IMG/VR virus record: IMGVR_UViG_3300037507_002302
Span: 1-44,119 of that record
Reading direction: 5' to 3' (one strand)
From: a virus
DNA: 44,119 nt
Shown in pieces: positions 21,701 to 29,266 of the stretch. The notes under the pieces are model-generated. The model did not search any database. It was not told the DNA's origin and saw nothing but the letters and a program-made list of their open reading frames with translations. Within the stretch, counting starts at the first letter, position 1, and each line of letters opens with the position of its first letter. The translations under genes were made by a program, and so were the position numbers.

Positions 21701-24353
21701 GCGCCGCCAGCTTGTTGAGCGCCTGAGAGAGCGGGCTGCTCGGGTTGATCTGCTCGGGCAGGGCAGTCAGTGCGTTGGCGAGAGCCTTGTTGTTGAGCGC
21801 CGACAGGGCGGTGTAGGTGTTGGTGAACAGGACCTGCTGCGGGTGCTTGGTCGCGTGCAGCGTGTGCCCGGCCTGAGCGAACCGCTCTTGAAGGTCCAGA
21901 AGCAGCTTGTGGTTGGCGTCGCCGGGTCGGTGCAGAACGGCCACGGTCTGGCTGGCCTGCGGAACGTCTCGGCGGTTGCGGAGCACCGAGCCCGTGCGGC
22001 GGGTCTTGACCGAGGTGGCGGGGTACTGCTGGTCGAGCTTCATCAGCTCGGCGCGGCTCTCGTACCACGCGACGGCAAGGGGCTTGAGGTCTCGCGCCGC
22101 GGGCGCAGAGAAGGCCGGGTCCTTGATCGACGCGGCGCCCATTGCCATGCGGAAGTCGTCTCCCAGGTCCTCGTCGAAGCTCTTGGGCAAGCCCGTGGGC
22201 GACCGATAGGGCGCGGGCTCGGAGCGCGCCAGGTCGGCACGGTTGGCAGCGTCGCGGGCGCGGATGTCGTCGATCTCGATGCCGTACTGCCGCGCAAGGT
22301 CTCGCAGCTCGGCGGGCTCCAAAGTGCCGTCGCCCCACGCGACAAGGGCCTCCGTCAGTCGCGGGTCGCCTTCTGCTTCCAGCATCTCGGCGGTGTTCTT
22401 GATGGCGTCACGCTCGCCGATGGTGATGTCCGCGTTGTCGCCGTCCGCAGCGCCCTTGGCCGCGTACATCCGGCTGATGCTGTCTTGCAGCTCGCCGATG
22501 ATCTCGCCATCGCCCAGCCTGATGGAGTCTTTGTCGGCGACGATCTCTCGCACCGTCCACGCGATCGGCTTCCATGGCTCGCCAGCCATGCCGGTCTTTT
22601 CTTCGACGACAGCCATGTCGTCAGTCCAAACGAGCCGGTAGTCCTGTCCGGCAATCTTGAAGGTGGTGCCGTCCGGGAGCGTAGTAGCGTCGTAGGCCAG
22701 CACCTTGCCCTTGAACTTGTTCTTTCCGCGCACGCCTTCAATCAGCCTGGCGTACAACGGCGCGATGGCATCGACTTCGCCGCGAACAAAAGTCTCTTTC
22801 GCAATGTCGGCGATGGCGTCGAGCGTCTGCTGAATGACCCGCTTCCACTCCTTCGGATTGAGCCCGCCGCCGGAGTAGCCCCTGTTGGTGTACGGGTTTT
22901 TCACCCCAACCTTGGTGGCGTTGAGCAGCGAGTTGGTGCGCTGCTCAAGCTTGACGGCCAGGTCAAAGGCTTCATCGCCGAACGCGGCAACGAAGTCCTC
23001 GAAGGTGTTGCGACCCCGGGTCGAGTCCGTGAGTGTGGGCACAATCCCCGTGCCTTCTAGGCGGCGCCGAAGCTCCGGCATGTTCTTTTCGGTCGCAGAA
23101 AAGACGTAGGTGAGCGCTTCGTCGGCGCCGGCAGGGCGAACCCCCGATCCGTCGTCTTCCACGCTCTTGACAATGCCGTCTAGCTGCAGGTAAATCGCGT
23201 CGGCCTCGTATGACGCGGCGTTCTTGACCTGAAAAAGCAGATCGGTCATCTTGAGCGAGATGGGGCGTGTCGGCGGAGAAACCTCGGTCGCCCTAGGCCT
23301 GTCAACGTTGACACCCTCGGCGGTGAGCAGGGGGTCAGAGGCGAACTGGTCAGGGAACTCGGCGGCAAGCTGCTCGATCGTCGGAAGAACGGGCTCGTCG
23401 GGCACGGCTGCCGGAGCTTCGGTTTGTGCAACCTGCACAGGCTCGGGAGTGGGGGTCGGCTCGCTGCTGACCATCCAGTCTTCGGGACGGCCCTGCGGCG
23501 CTGCGGTCGGAGCAACCCGCGCGGGCTCGGCGGCCAGAATCGTCATGCGCTGCCGCTGCTCGGCAAGACGACGATCAAGGAACAGCTCCTGATCGGTCAG
23601 TCGCTGAGCTTCGTTGGCGAGACGTTCAGGGGGCAGGATTCCGACGGGCCTGCCGTCCGCGCTGATGAGCGAGCGGGGCAGAAGCTGCGCGGCGCGCTCG
23701 ACGCCAATCAGGGCGCCAGCAACGCCGCCACCGAACAGAGCACCGATGCCGGCGTTGGTGAGATCGTCTTGGAAGCCGCGGGGGTCCGCCGCGGGCATGA
23801 ACACGCCTTGGGCCTTTTGAAAGAGCACGTTGCCAACCGCGGCCTCGGCTGCGTTGGAGCCGATGCGGGCGGCCACTGAGCCGGTGGCACCGAAGAAGCC
23901 CGGGATCAGGAAGTTCTCACCCTGCGCGATTCCGGCGGCCAACTGGGTGTACCACCGCGCGTTGTCGATGGTGCGGGAACGCTCGTTGTGCTGGCGAGCC
24001 CGGAACAACTCGTAGGTGAACTCGCGCTCGTTGCGGGCAAAGTCGAACTGGCCCGAGTCGGCCAGCTCGATGACCTCGGGGTCGTTGAACAACCACGGGG
24101 TGCGCTTGATGTAGTCCACGGGGTTGAAGCTGGGATCGGGCTGGCCGAACCAGTCGGAAAGCATCGACCGGCCGGCCAGGCTCTGCACGACCGTGGAGCC
24201 GATGCTGTTGAGAAACGACGCCTCCCACGCCTGAACGAACCCCGTGGGCTCCGTGCCGGGCTCCGCGTCCGGCGCGGGCTGCTGCTGCAAGGCAGAGCGA
24301 GTCCGCCGGTACTCGGCAAGCCAGTCGGCGTTGGACAGTCCAAGCGTGCTCAT
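18783..24353 (-). CDS. Giant internal virion/DNA-ejection protein, gp16-like (1856 aa)
   Basis: It sits where T7 gene 16 would be, after gp14- and gp15-like genes. At 1856 aa it is longer than T7 gp16 (about 1318). The N-terminus (FNPVDYIKRTPWLFNDPEVI, FDFARNEREFTYELF) resembles internal-core proteins of T7-like phages. I see no lytic transglycosylase ES/GLMQ motif in the N-terminal region, where T7 gp16 carries it. Gly/Ala-rich segments (GIGALFGGGVAGALIG) could insert in membranes. Such proteins are ejected first and form a channel for the DNA. A palindrome copy lies at 23300. Confidence 0.85.
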   Translation of the reverse strand: MSTLGLSNADWLAEYRRTRSALQQQPAPDAEPGTEPTGFVQAWEASFLNSIGSTVVQSLAGRSMLSDWFGQPDPSFNPVDYIKRTPWLFNDPEVIELADSGQFDFARNEREFTYELFRARQHNERSRTIDNARWYTQLAAGIAQGENFLIPGFFGATGSVAARIGSNAAEAAVGNVLFQKAQGVFMPAADPRGFQDDLTNAGIGALFGGGVAGALIGVERAAQLLPRSLISADGRPVGILPPERLANEAQRLTDQELFLDRRLAEQRQRMTILAAEPARVAPTAAPQGRPEDWMVSSEPTPTPEPVQVAQTEAPAAVPDEPVLPTIEQLAAEFPDQFASDPLLTAEGVNVDRPRATEVSPPTRPISLKMTDLLFQVKNAASYEADAIYLQLDGIVKSVEDDGSGVRPAGADEALTYVFSATEKNMPELRRRLEGTGIVPTLTDSTRGRNTFEDFVAAFGDEAFDLAVKLEQRTNSLLNATKVGVKNPYTNRGYSGGGLNPKEWKRVIQQTLDAIADIAKETFVRGEVDAIAPLYARLIEGVRGKNKFKGKVLAYDATTLPDGTTFKIAGQDYRLVWTDDMAVVEEKTGMAGEPWKPIAWTVREIVADKDSIRLGDGEIIGELQDSISRMYAAKGAADGDNADITIGERDAIKNTAEMLEAEGDPRLTEALVAWGDGTLEPAELRDLARQYGIEIDDIRARDAANRADLARSEPAPYRSPTGLPKSFDEDLGDDFRMAMGAASIKDPAFSAPAARDLKPLAVAWYESRAELMKLDQQYPATSVKTRRTGSVLRNRRDVPQASQTVAVLHRPGDANHKLLLDLQERFAQAGHTLHATKHPQQVLFTNTYTALSALNNKALANALTALPEQINPSSPLSQALNKLAAQANRVLGVTSVQGRNSNRAVLTGKPDQIKALMASLWGDLSRLVFGGTTDIQRGSAAAPGTFETNLSVENYRSILQGLIQKADWEAEQVVHSIPKRIAAGEAMPDGITNNWALNKVGDWFGITKQKLAKQAFDLYRISEDIEAGFELPQNLPNFPPILKDFAEPYRKMFKEMAQYMEDSGMIEPGTISSREWYLPAMFDVDKVQRNEKRFIETMIESFEQAESMNQVPGAAERLPPGAELVNPALLADIRENEIKAEALFEKDQQAIANAGQPTLMGQQPPSFSAPLNSAYRRLTGKNLPNPKIGDKINPEFVKAVEAMRMMDLPPDVRIIYTDMRGSFYRSVAQSVYKNLTTEAERIGTADILEAPFRSAADPERLRKLRVPRGLLMEFMVDDVTGLAHRYNRILSGRVASHMAVAYSDWKYRTLKDGTPVKNAKDATLWSIELLESLRDLTLSTERFADSPTSVPAMGADYTKYAEEVSNLYNNQIQNIRTDVVFPLDLIEGRDPSSPVGGEFFPWLTDRALQPFALSGLFNSGIIAIINDVTNTTMLAITRPRMLKVLVNTIKGLRASSNADLWALGVAAQDTNVNLQRFGMDAFGPSFALTSNPGLVRSVSTGVAATADALPRVGAKISGFNLFTHFARRFDQVVQVQVFLEAARDIAAGTATKTMNTYERARWNSYGLTNARAQQILTYTYNNGTLHMGKHAGKRINAVYTYDQFLSRIGKDPVLPGFDGWKATPQGRKLAAQTTANLTKITTAENIITSRVGNGPRLALGKAGWAGRFVVTFLNRFSWAFSDQKLRRLAQMPWDKFITHAGMMIAFGALTQAVRDEISGRNSLEKTAEQWETNPVGMMYAAVENSGMLGWLSRPFGWLDSVGAGPGTLLGSPLTQNVNRRTYDNRYRAAVGLLGPAAEFTSRWVDPGNWATMRKILSGKPVTARERENLFKALPYNNNIYLRMARTYLDFPFPQPNR
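23300..23313. promoter_or_regulatory. 14-bp palindrome site 3 (TGTCAACGTTGACA)
   Basis: Exact copy inside the ejection-protein gene, in a Pro/Glu-rich linker (EGVNVDRP) where amino-acid constraint looks low. It is 6.8 kb from site 2 and 11 kb from site 4. Confidence 0.8.
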
Positions 24354-24357
24354 GGTG

Positions 24358-26619
24358 TTACCTCAGCATCAGCGGGAAGTCGAGGCGGCCCTGTTCCTGG
24401 GCCTGACGCCGACGCTGGCGATCGGCCATGTCCGTCAGCACCTGATCGCGGCGCATCTGCATCTGCCGCACAGCGCTGGCGTCAACGTTGGGCTGGAAGA
24501 CGACAAGGTTGCCCTGCGAGTCATACACGTCCTCAGCGGTGAAGCCGTTCATCCTGCGGAACTTCCAGCCGATGCGCGGGCCAACAGTGTTGGGCACGGG
24601 CACCACGGTCTCGGGATCGACGCCGTAGTCTTCCAAGAACTTCTTGGCGGGCTCCTCGTAGCTGGTCGCCCACTGAAACGGCGCGAACGCCGCCGGCGGA
24701 ATGTTTTCGATGACGTGCATGGTGACGTCGCCGTTCCACGAGACGCCAGCGGTCTGCGCGAACACGGTCTTCTGCATGGCGTCTTGAGCGGCCTGCTTCG
24801 CCATTTCTGTGTCGCCGAAGTTGGCGTAGTGCGTGCGGAAAGCATCGACGAAGGCTGCGAATGCGATGCCCTCGACCTGCGGGTTGACGTAGCTGCTCTG
24901 CATGTCGGGGTCGTCGCGCCACCAAGCGCGATCGGTGCCGAACAGGGCGGGGAATCCGTCGTTGCTGTTGATGGTGCTGCGAAGAAGCTCAAACACCGCG
25001 GCCTGTGCTGAGGCATCGAAGCCCTTTGAGCCAATGGCCTCGGCCAGAGCCTTGTCCGTCGCGTTGTTGCGGTAGTCCACCTTGTTTGTCAGCCATTCGG
25101 TCTGGCGAGCAACGGCGTCTTGGCGGGCGCGAAGGATGCCAGCGTCGTCGATGCCGGGGTTGGCGGCAATGGCCGTCATCACGTAGGACGCCAGTGGCTG
25201 CATTTCCTCGGGCATCTGGCTCACCATCTCGTGCCGCAAGCTGGGGCTCTTGCTGTCGAGCGTGGCAAGGAACCGCGAGGCGTTGACAACCGTGGCCGGG
25301 TCGGTGCTTGCGAAGTTGGCGGCCACAATCTGGCTCAGCTCTGTGGGCATGGCGGTGATCCCCATGGTCACCACGGCGGTTTCGAGCCGCTGCCAGTCGG
25401 GCACGGCGTTGTTCTGATTCACAAGGCCCTGCTCGCGGAACACGTCAACGACCTCTTTGCCCCACGCAGCCGGAATCAGCACGGCCCGATCGCCAGCAAG
25501 CGAACGGCGCACGGCGTCACGCTTGGCGTCGGTCTCGGTCTTCTTCTCGAAGAACCGGCGCATGGGCATGACGGTCTCGGCTGGAAGGTGCCCAAGCTCG
25601 GTCGAGGGCTTGTTGACGGCCACGTCGAGGCGGGCCGCAAAGTCCTCGGGCGTGATTGCGCCCTGGTCCACAAGCTGCCAAAGAGTGTTCTCGGTGTTGG
25701 CTCGATCGCGCCCGAGAATGGCCGCTTCAAGGGTGCCGGCCTTCTGGCTGCCAATCACGGGCTCAAGGTCCCTTGCAGCCTTGAGCGCCAGAGTGAGCTG
25801 GCCCTTGTTGATGAGCCCGTACACCGAGTCCGCGGCGGCGCCGGCAGCCTCGTCAGCCCGCCGACGCATCATCAGCGTCATGGTGTCGCGGGCCTTGTTC
25901 TGCTCGTCGATGAAGCTGCTGCGCAGCACCGACCGCGCCGCGTTGAACCGGCCAGTGTCGCCGGCGGTTGCCGCAGACCTCAAGGCGGGCACAACCACGC
26001 GGGCCAGAGCTTCCTCGCGCGTTAGGCCAAGGTCGAGGATGCCGCGCTGAACCGCCTGCTCCATGCCCTCTGCGCTGGTGGCGGAGATGGCCGCGTCCTC
26101 AAGGTTCTGAGCCAGGGACGCTTTCTGCTGTTCGGTGTCGGCGCGGATCTTGCCCAGCGTCAGCGAAAGCGTCTCGGGGTACAGGATCGACTCGTACTCG
26201 TCGCGCCAGGCCTCGTCTTGACCGTCACCGCGAAGTCCCACAAGCTCGCGTGCAAAGTCCTCGGGCGTCTGATCCTGTCGCGGGCGCAGCTTGCCGGTGC
26301 TGATCTGGTCCCGCAGCTTTACGATGTCCTCGCGGGCGGCCCGCGAAGCCATGCCGCGAAGGTAGACCTCGGTGGCCCGCTTCTTCTCGGCGTCCTCAGC
26401 GGACAGGCGACCAGCCACGTTGCCGACCTGTGCGGCCACGTCGCCCACAAGGCCCATGGCCCGCATCACCTGCTCCAGCTCGTTGGCGACCTGGCTCACG
26501 GGCGGAGCGGCGACCACGCCCGGAGCGGCCAGCGACTCGGTGAGACCGGGCGTGCCGATGTTGCCCATCACGTTGCGCCGAATGGCCTGCTCGCGCATCC
26601 CGCCTTCAAGTGCGGTCAT
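24358..26619 (-). CDS. Internal virion protein, gp15-like (753 aa)
   Basis: A long, mostly helical protein with repeated Gln/Ala-rich helices (ANELEQVMRAMGLVGDVAAQ; LSLTLGKIRADTEQQKASLA). Length is close to T7 gp15 (747 aa), and it sits between gp14-like and gp16-like genes. In T7 this protein forms part of the internal core and the periplasmic tunnel for DNA ejection. The N-terminus lacks a signal peptide, as expected for a capsid-loaded protein. Confidence 0.85.
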   Translation of the reverse strand: MTALEGGMREQAIRRNVMGNIGTPGLTESLAAPGVVAAPPVSQVANELEQVMRAMGLVGDVAAQVGNVAGRLSAEDAEKKRATEVYLRGMASRAAREDIVKLRDQISTGKLRPRQDQTPEDFARELVGLRGDGQDEAWRDEYESILYPETLSLTLGKIRADTEQQKASLAQNLEDAAISATSAEGMEQAVQRGILDLGLTREEALARVVVPALRSAATAGDTGRFNAARSVLRSSFIDEQNKARDTMTLMMRRRADEAAGAAADSVYGLINKGQLTLALKAARDLEPVIGSQKAGTLEAAILGRDRANTENTLWQLVDQGAITPEDFAARLDVAVNKPSTELGHLPAETVMPMRRFFEKKTETDAKRDAVRRSLAGDRAVLIPAAWGKEVVDVFREQGLVNQNNAVPDWQRLETAVVTMGITAMPTELSQIVAANFASTDPATVVNASRFLATLDSKSPSLRHEMVSQMPEEMQPLASYVMTAIAANPGIDDAGILRARQDAVARQTEWLTNKVDYRNNATDKALAEAIGSKGFDASAQAAVFELLRSTINSNDGFPALFGTDRAWWRDDPDMQSSYVNPQVEGIAFAAFVDAFRTHYANFGDTEMAKQAAQDAMQKTVFAQTAGVSWNGDVTMHVIENIPPAAFAPFQWATSYEEPAKKFLEDYGVDPETVVPVPNTVGPRIGWKFRRMNGFTAEDVYDSQGNLVVFQPNVDASAVRQMQMRRDQVLTDMADRQRRRQAQEQGRLDFPLMLR

Positions 26620-26622
26620 GGA

Positions 26623-27174
26623 TCAGCCCCTCCTGCCCGAGAACGGTGACGGCGGGTTCTGGATGGTCGGCGGCGACCACGGGTTGAAGTAGTTGCCGAT
26701 CTGCATACCCGCCTGCCCGATCTGGATGCCGGTTGAGAAGCCCTGCAAGCCCCCGGTAAACGCGGCAAGAAGCGGGTTGGTGTACCTGCCGGACAGTTCG
26801 AGATTGGCTGCCGTCGCGCCCGACTGGATGCGGCGCTGGGTGTTGGCCTCGTTGCGGTTGATGACGTCCACGTTCCGCAGCGTGTCAAGGTCGATCTGGC
26901 GGGTCAGCGCGTCGTAGGAGCCCGAGTTGAGCGCGCCTCCGTCGGAGGCCACCACGCGAAGCCGGGCCTCCAGTGCTCGCGCCTCACGGATGCGCTTCTC
27001 GCGTTCGAGCGCGGCCTGGTCCCGCACCTGCTCCATTTGGATGCCTGCGGCCCGGTTCTGCTCGTCCTGAGCCTGGCGGATGGCCCGGTTCTGTGCCCGC
27101 GCCGCGGACGCGGACGTGGCGACGCCAAGGCCGGCGCCGCCGATGGCAAGAACAGGCAAGAGTCCGGCTCCCAT
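26623..27174 (-). CDS. Internal virion protein, gp14-like (183 aa)
   Basis: Begins with a hydrophobic Gly/Ala segment (LLPVLAIGGAGLGVATSASA), followed by a long Gln/Arg/Glu-rich helix and a Gly-rich C-terminal part (FTGGLQGFSTGIQIGQAGMQ). This is the usual composition of T7 gp14 relatives (T7 gp14 is 196 aa), which form the outer-membrane part of the ejection channel. Gene order supports the call. Confidence 0.85.
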   Translation of the reverse strand: MGAGLLPVLAIGGAGLGVATSASAARAQNRAIRQAQDEQNRAAGIQMEQVRDQAALEREKRIREARALEARLRVVASDGGALNSGSYDALTRQIDLDTLRNVDVINRNEANTQRRIQSGATAANLELSGRYTNPLLAAFTGGLQGFSTGIQIGQAGMQIGNYFNPWSPPTIQNPPSPFSGRRG

Positions 27175-27185
27175 GGGTGGTGCTC

Positions 27186-27755
27186 CTAGCCGATGCGCGG
27201 CGAGTACGTGAACTCGTGCTCGACGCGGGTGATGATAAACGGTCGGTGATCGACGCTGTTGATGGTTTGCCGCAGTTGGTCCACATTTCCACCAAAGTGG
27301 GCAATGAGCGATCCACGGCTGCTCAACACGTCGGACTGGAAGGTCTTGGTTCGCAGCGGCCGTCCGGTTTGGGCGCAGCGAAGCTGGAAGTGGCCCGAGC
27401 GTTCGTAGGTCGCCACCGCCTTGATCTGGCTGGTCGGGCTGTACGGGTCAGCGTTGCCGTTCTGGTCCCGGTAGTAGGGCCTGGTCAGCTCGACGGCAGC
27501 GGAGAACGCCCGACCGATCATGACAAGACCCGCGGAGTAGTTGCCGGTGGCCGTCACGGTGTTGTCGGTGGCGCTCAGAACGGGGATGGCGGTGCCCGAG
27601 CTTGAGCCAAACGCGACGCCCAGCACGATCCGGTTGAGCCCGGCTGCCGGCGCCGGAATGGTCCACGTCGTGACGTTGGTGGCGGGGTTGTAGACCCCTG
27701 CGGCCTCCACGCGCCGGTCAAGGTGGATGGTAAATGGGAAGTCAGCGGATGCCAT
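27186..27755 (-). CDS. Separate C-terminal segment of tail tubular protein B (189 aa)
   Basis: The start is the ATG at 27755 with AAGGAG upstream; longer frames cross the methyltransferase out of frame. PFTIHLDRRVEAAGVYNPAT, then TTWTIPAPAAG, then VELTRPYYRD, and an end reading RPFIITRVEHEFTYSPRI match the layout of the C-terminal third of T7 gp12-type tail nozzle proteins (hydrophobic LDxR strand, TTxTLP, and the closing W/F-E-F-x-Y-x-x-R segment). The large upstream tubular B ends before this part. It therefore looks like a split gene with two enzymes in between. Alternatively it is an unrelated tail protein in the gp13 position. Confidence 0.6.
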   Translation of the reverse strand: MASADFPFTIHLDRRVEAAGVYNPATNVTTWTIPAPAAGLNRIVLGVAFGSSSGTAIPVLSATDNTVTATGNYSAGLVMIGRAFSAAVELTRPYYRDQNGNADPYSPTSQIKAVATYERSGHFQLRCAQTGRPLRTKTFQSDVLSSRGSLIAHFGGNVDQLRQTINSVDHRPFIITRVEHEFTYSPRIG

Positions 27756-28356
27756 GGTGCTCCTTGACGTGGACCCACCACATCTTTGCGTCGGGGTTGG
27801 TGTAGTCTCCGAGCCAGTCTGATCCGAAGTGGTCGATGACGGCGGCCCGCACCTCAAACTGGTCGATGTCGTGCCCGCAAATGATGCCGCCCGGCTTGGT
27901 GAACGCGCGAGCGGTGAAGATGTCTGCGGCGACGTGCAGGTAGTCGTGGGCTCCGTCAATGAAGGTCAGGTCGGCGTGCCCGCCCATGATGCCAAGGGCT
28001 TCGCGCAAGGCGTTCCGAACGCATCGGATGTTGTGGCTGGGCTTGTCGACCACGATCACGCGGTCACGGAACGGCTGCATGTTCCGGTGAAACGCTGCGC
28101 TGACGTCGCCAGCGTCAGGCTGAACGCCTGCGCCGTCGGTCCACGTGCCCGAGAAGTCGTCCACGCACACGATTCTCGCGTTTCCGGCGGCCAGCATGGC
28201 CGTGGTCGAGCGACCGTGGTAGCTGCCGATTTCGATGATGCGCTTCGCGCCGGTCTGGACAACGCCGCGGGCAAGGATGCGAAGCTCGGTGTTGGTCATG
28301 AGCCCTTGGACGGCCTCGGCGGCTGCCACGGCGCGATCAACTGCGGCCTCAAGCAC
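27742..28356 (-). CDS. Class I SAM-dependent methyltransferase (204 aa)
   Basis: Motif I is clear (RIIEIGSYHGRSTTAML, about 39-55), followed by VCVDDFSGTW and ADLTFIDGAHDYLHVAADI, the pattern of the Methyltransf_24/TylF-like group that acts on sugars or small molecules. The start is a GTG at 28356 with GGGAGG six bases upstream, overlapping the glycosyltransferase stop by eight bases; the stop overlaps the next gene. With the glycosyltransferase it would modify a glycan. Substrate unknown. Confidence 0.8.
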   Translation of the reverse strand: MLEAAVDRAVAAAEAVQGLMTNTELRILARGVVQTGAKRIIEIGSYHGRSTTAMLAAGNARIVCVDDFSGTWTDGAGVQPDAGDVSAAFHRNMQPFRDRVIVVDKPSHNIRCVRNALREALGIMGGHADLTFIDGAHDYLHVAADIFTARAFTKPGGIICGHDIDQFEVRAAVIDHFGSDWLGDYTNPDAKMWWVHVKEHHGIR

Positions 28357-29263
28357 GGGCAACCTCCCTGACGGCCAGATTGGGCAGCGTGTCCATCGCG
28401 TTGACGCACTGGCTGAGCACTTCGCCAGGATCGAGCATGAGCAAGGCGCGACACTGGTAGTCGCACGCCTTGCGGTATCCACGCTCGCCAGCGAAGTGGC
28501 ATCCGACGCACGAAACTTGATCGGCGGTCACGCGAAGCTCGCGGGCGTTCTCGGCGTGCGTAAAGATGTTGCTGGTCGGACCCATGATCCCGAGCGTCGG
28601 TGTGCCGATGGTGGCGGCCAGGTGCGTCGGCCCGGAGTCGTTGCCGATTACGAGGTCGGCGTGCTGCATCCAGGCGGCAATCTGACGCCAAGAATGGCCC
28701 CAGTAGGCAAACGGGAACCCAAGGCCGCCGTCACCGCGGCCCGACGGATAGAACGCGGCTGTGGACACGCCTTCGGCCTCAAGGCCCCACGCGAGATCGA
28801 GCCAGTAGGCCATGGGCCACGTCCGCACGGAGTATTCGCTGAACGGGAACAGAAGCGCAAGCTTGCGGCGGCCGGCACGACGATCCTGCGCGGCGCGCTG
28901 GGCCCACTCTGATTCGGGCTTGGGCGCAAGGAACGGCGGGCGGGCCGGTGCGGGCGGCTGGTTGTCCACGCGAGGCCACCAGACATCAACGCGCCGGCTC
29001 TTGCCGCGGTCGATGCGGAGCTCGATCTGTTGGTACGCGGGGAACGCCGCGCCCAAACGGATGCCGCGCTCATGCTCGGGGGCGGTGTTCTGCTCGGAGC
29101 GTGGATCAACGACCTGGCCGAGCATCTGGAGAACCTGACGGTGGTTGTGGTTGTTGGCGTAGTAGTCCACTTTGACGCCGCGGAATCTGAGCCCTTCGGC
29201 GATCCACGTGGTCGCCACGGCATCACCGATGCCGCCGGTGTCAGCCCAGAATCGAATGTGCAT
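28349..29263 (-). CDS. GT9-family glycosyltransferase, heptosyltransferase-like (304 aa)
   Basis: The N-terminus MHIRFWADTGGIGDAVATTW is the GT-B acceptor-side glycine-rich segment. ADLVIGNDSGPTHLAATIGT (about 202-221) is the conserved donor-binding motif of ADP-heptose:LPS heptosyltransferases (GNDSGPTH), followed by LGIMGPT. A Cys-rich C-terminal stretch (SCVGCHF and YQCR) is also usual in GT9. In this position, inside the tail module, it may alter the host surface glycans or a virion protein. Confidence 0.85.
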   Translation of the reverse strand: MHIRFWADTGGIGDAVATTWIAEGLRFRGVKVDYYANNHNHRQVLQMLGQVVDPRSEQNTAPEHERGIRLGAAFPAYQQIELRIDRGKSRRVDVWWPRVDNQPPAPARPPFLAPKPESEWAQRAAQDRRAGRRKLALLFPFSEYSVRTWPMAYWLDLAWGLEAEGVSTAAFYPSGRGDGGLGFPFAYWGHSWRQIAAWMQHADLVIGNDSGPTHLAATIGTPTLGIMGPTSNIFTHAENARELRVTADQVSCVGCHFAGERGYRKACDYQCRALLMLDPGEVLSQCVNAMDTLPNLAVREVARA

Positions 29264-29266
29264 GGC

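Noticed and set aside
24480-24496. A palindrome half-site (GTCAACGTTGGG)
   Set aside because: Only the left and central part matches; the right half is lost.
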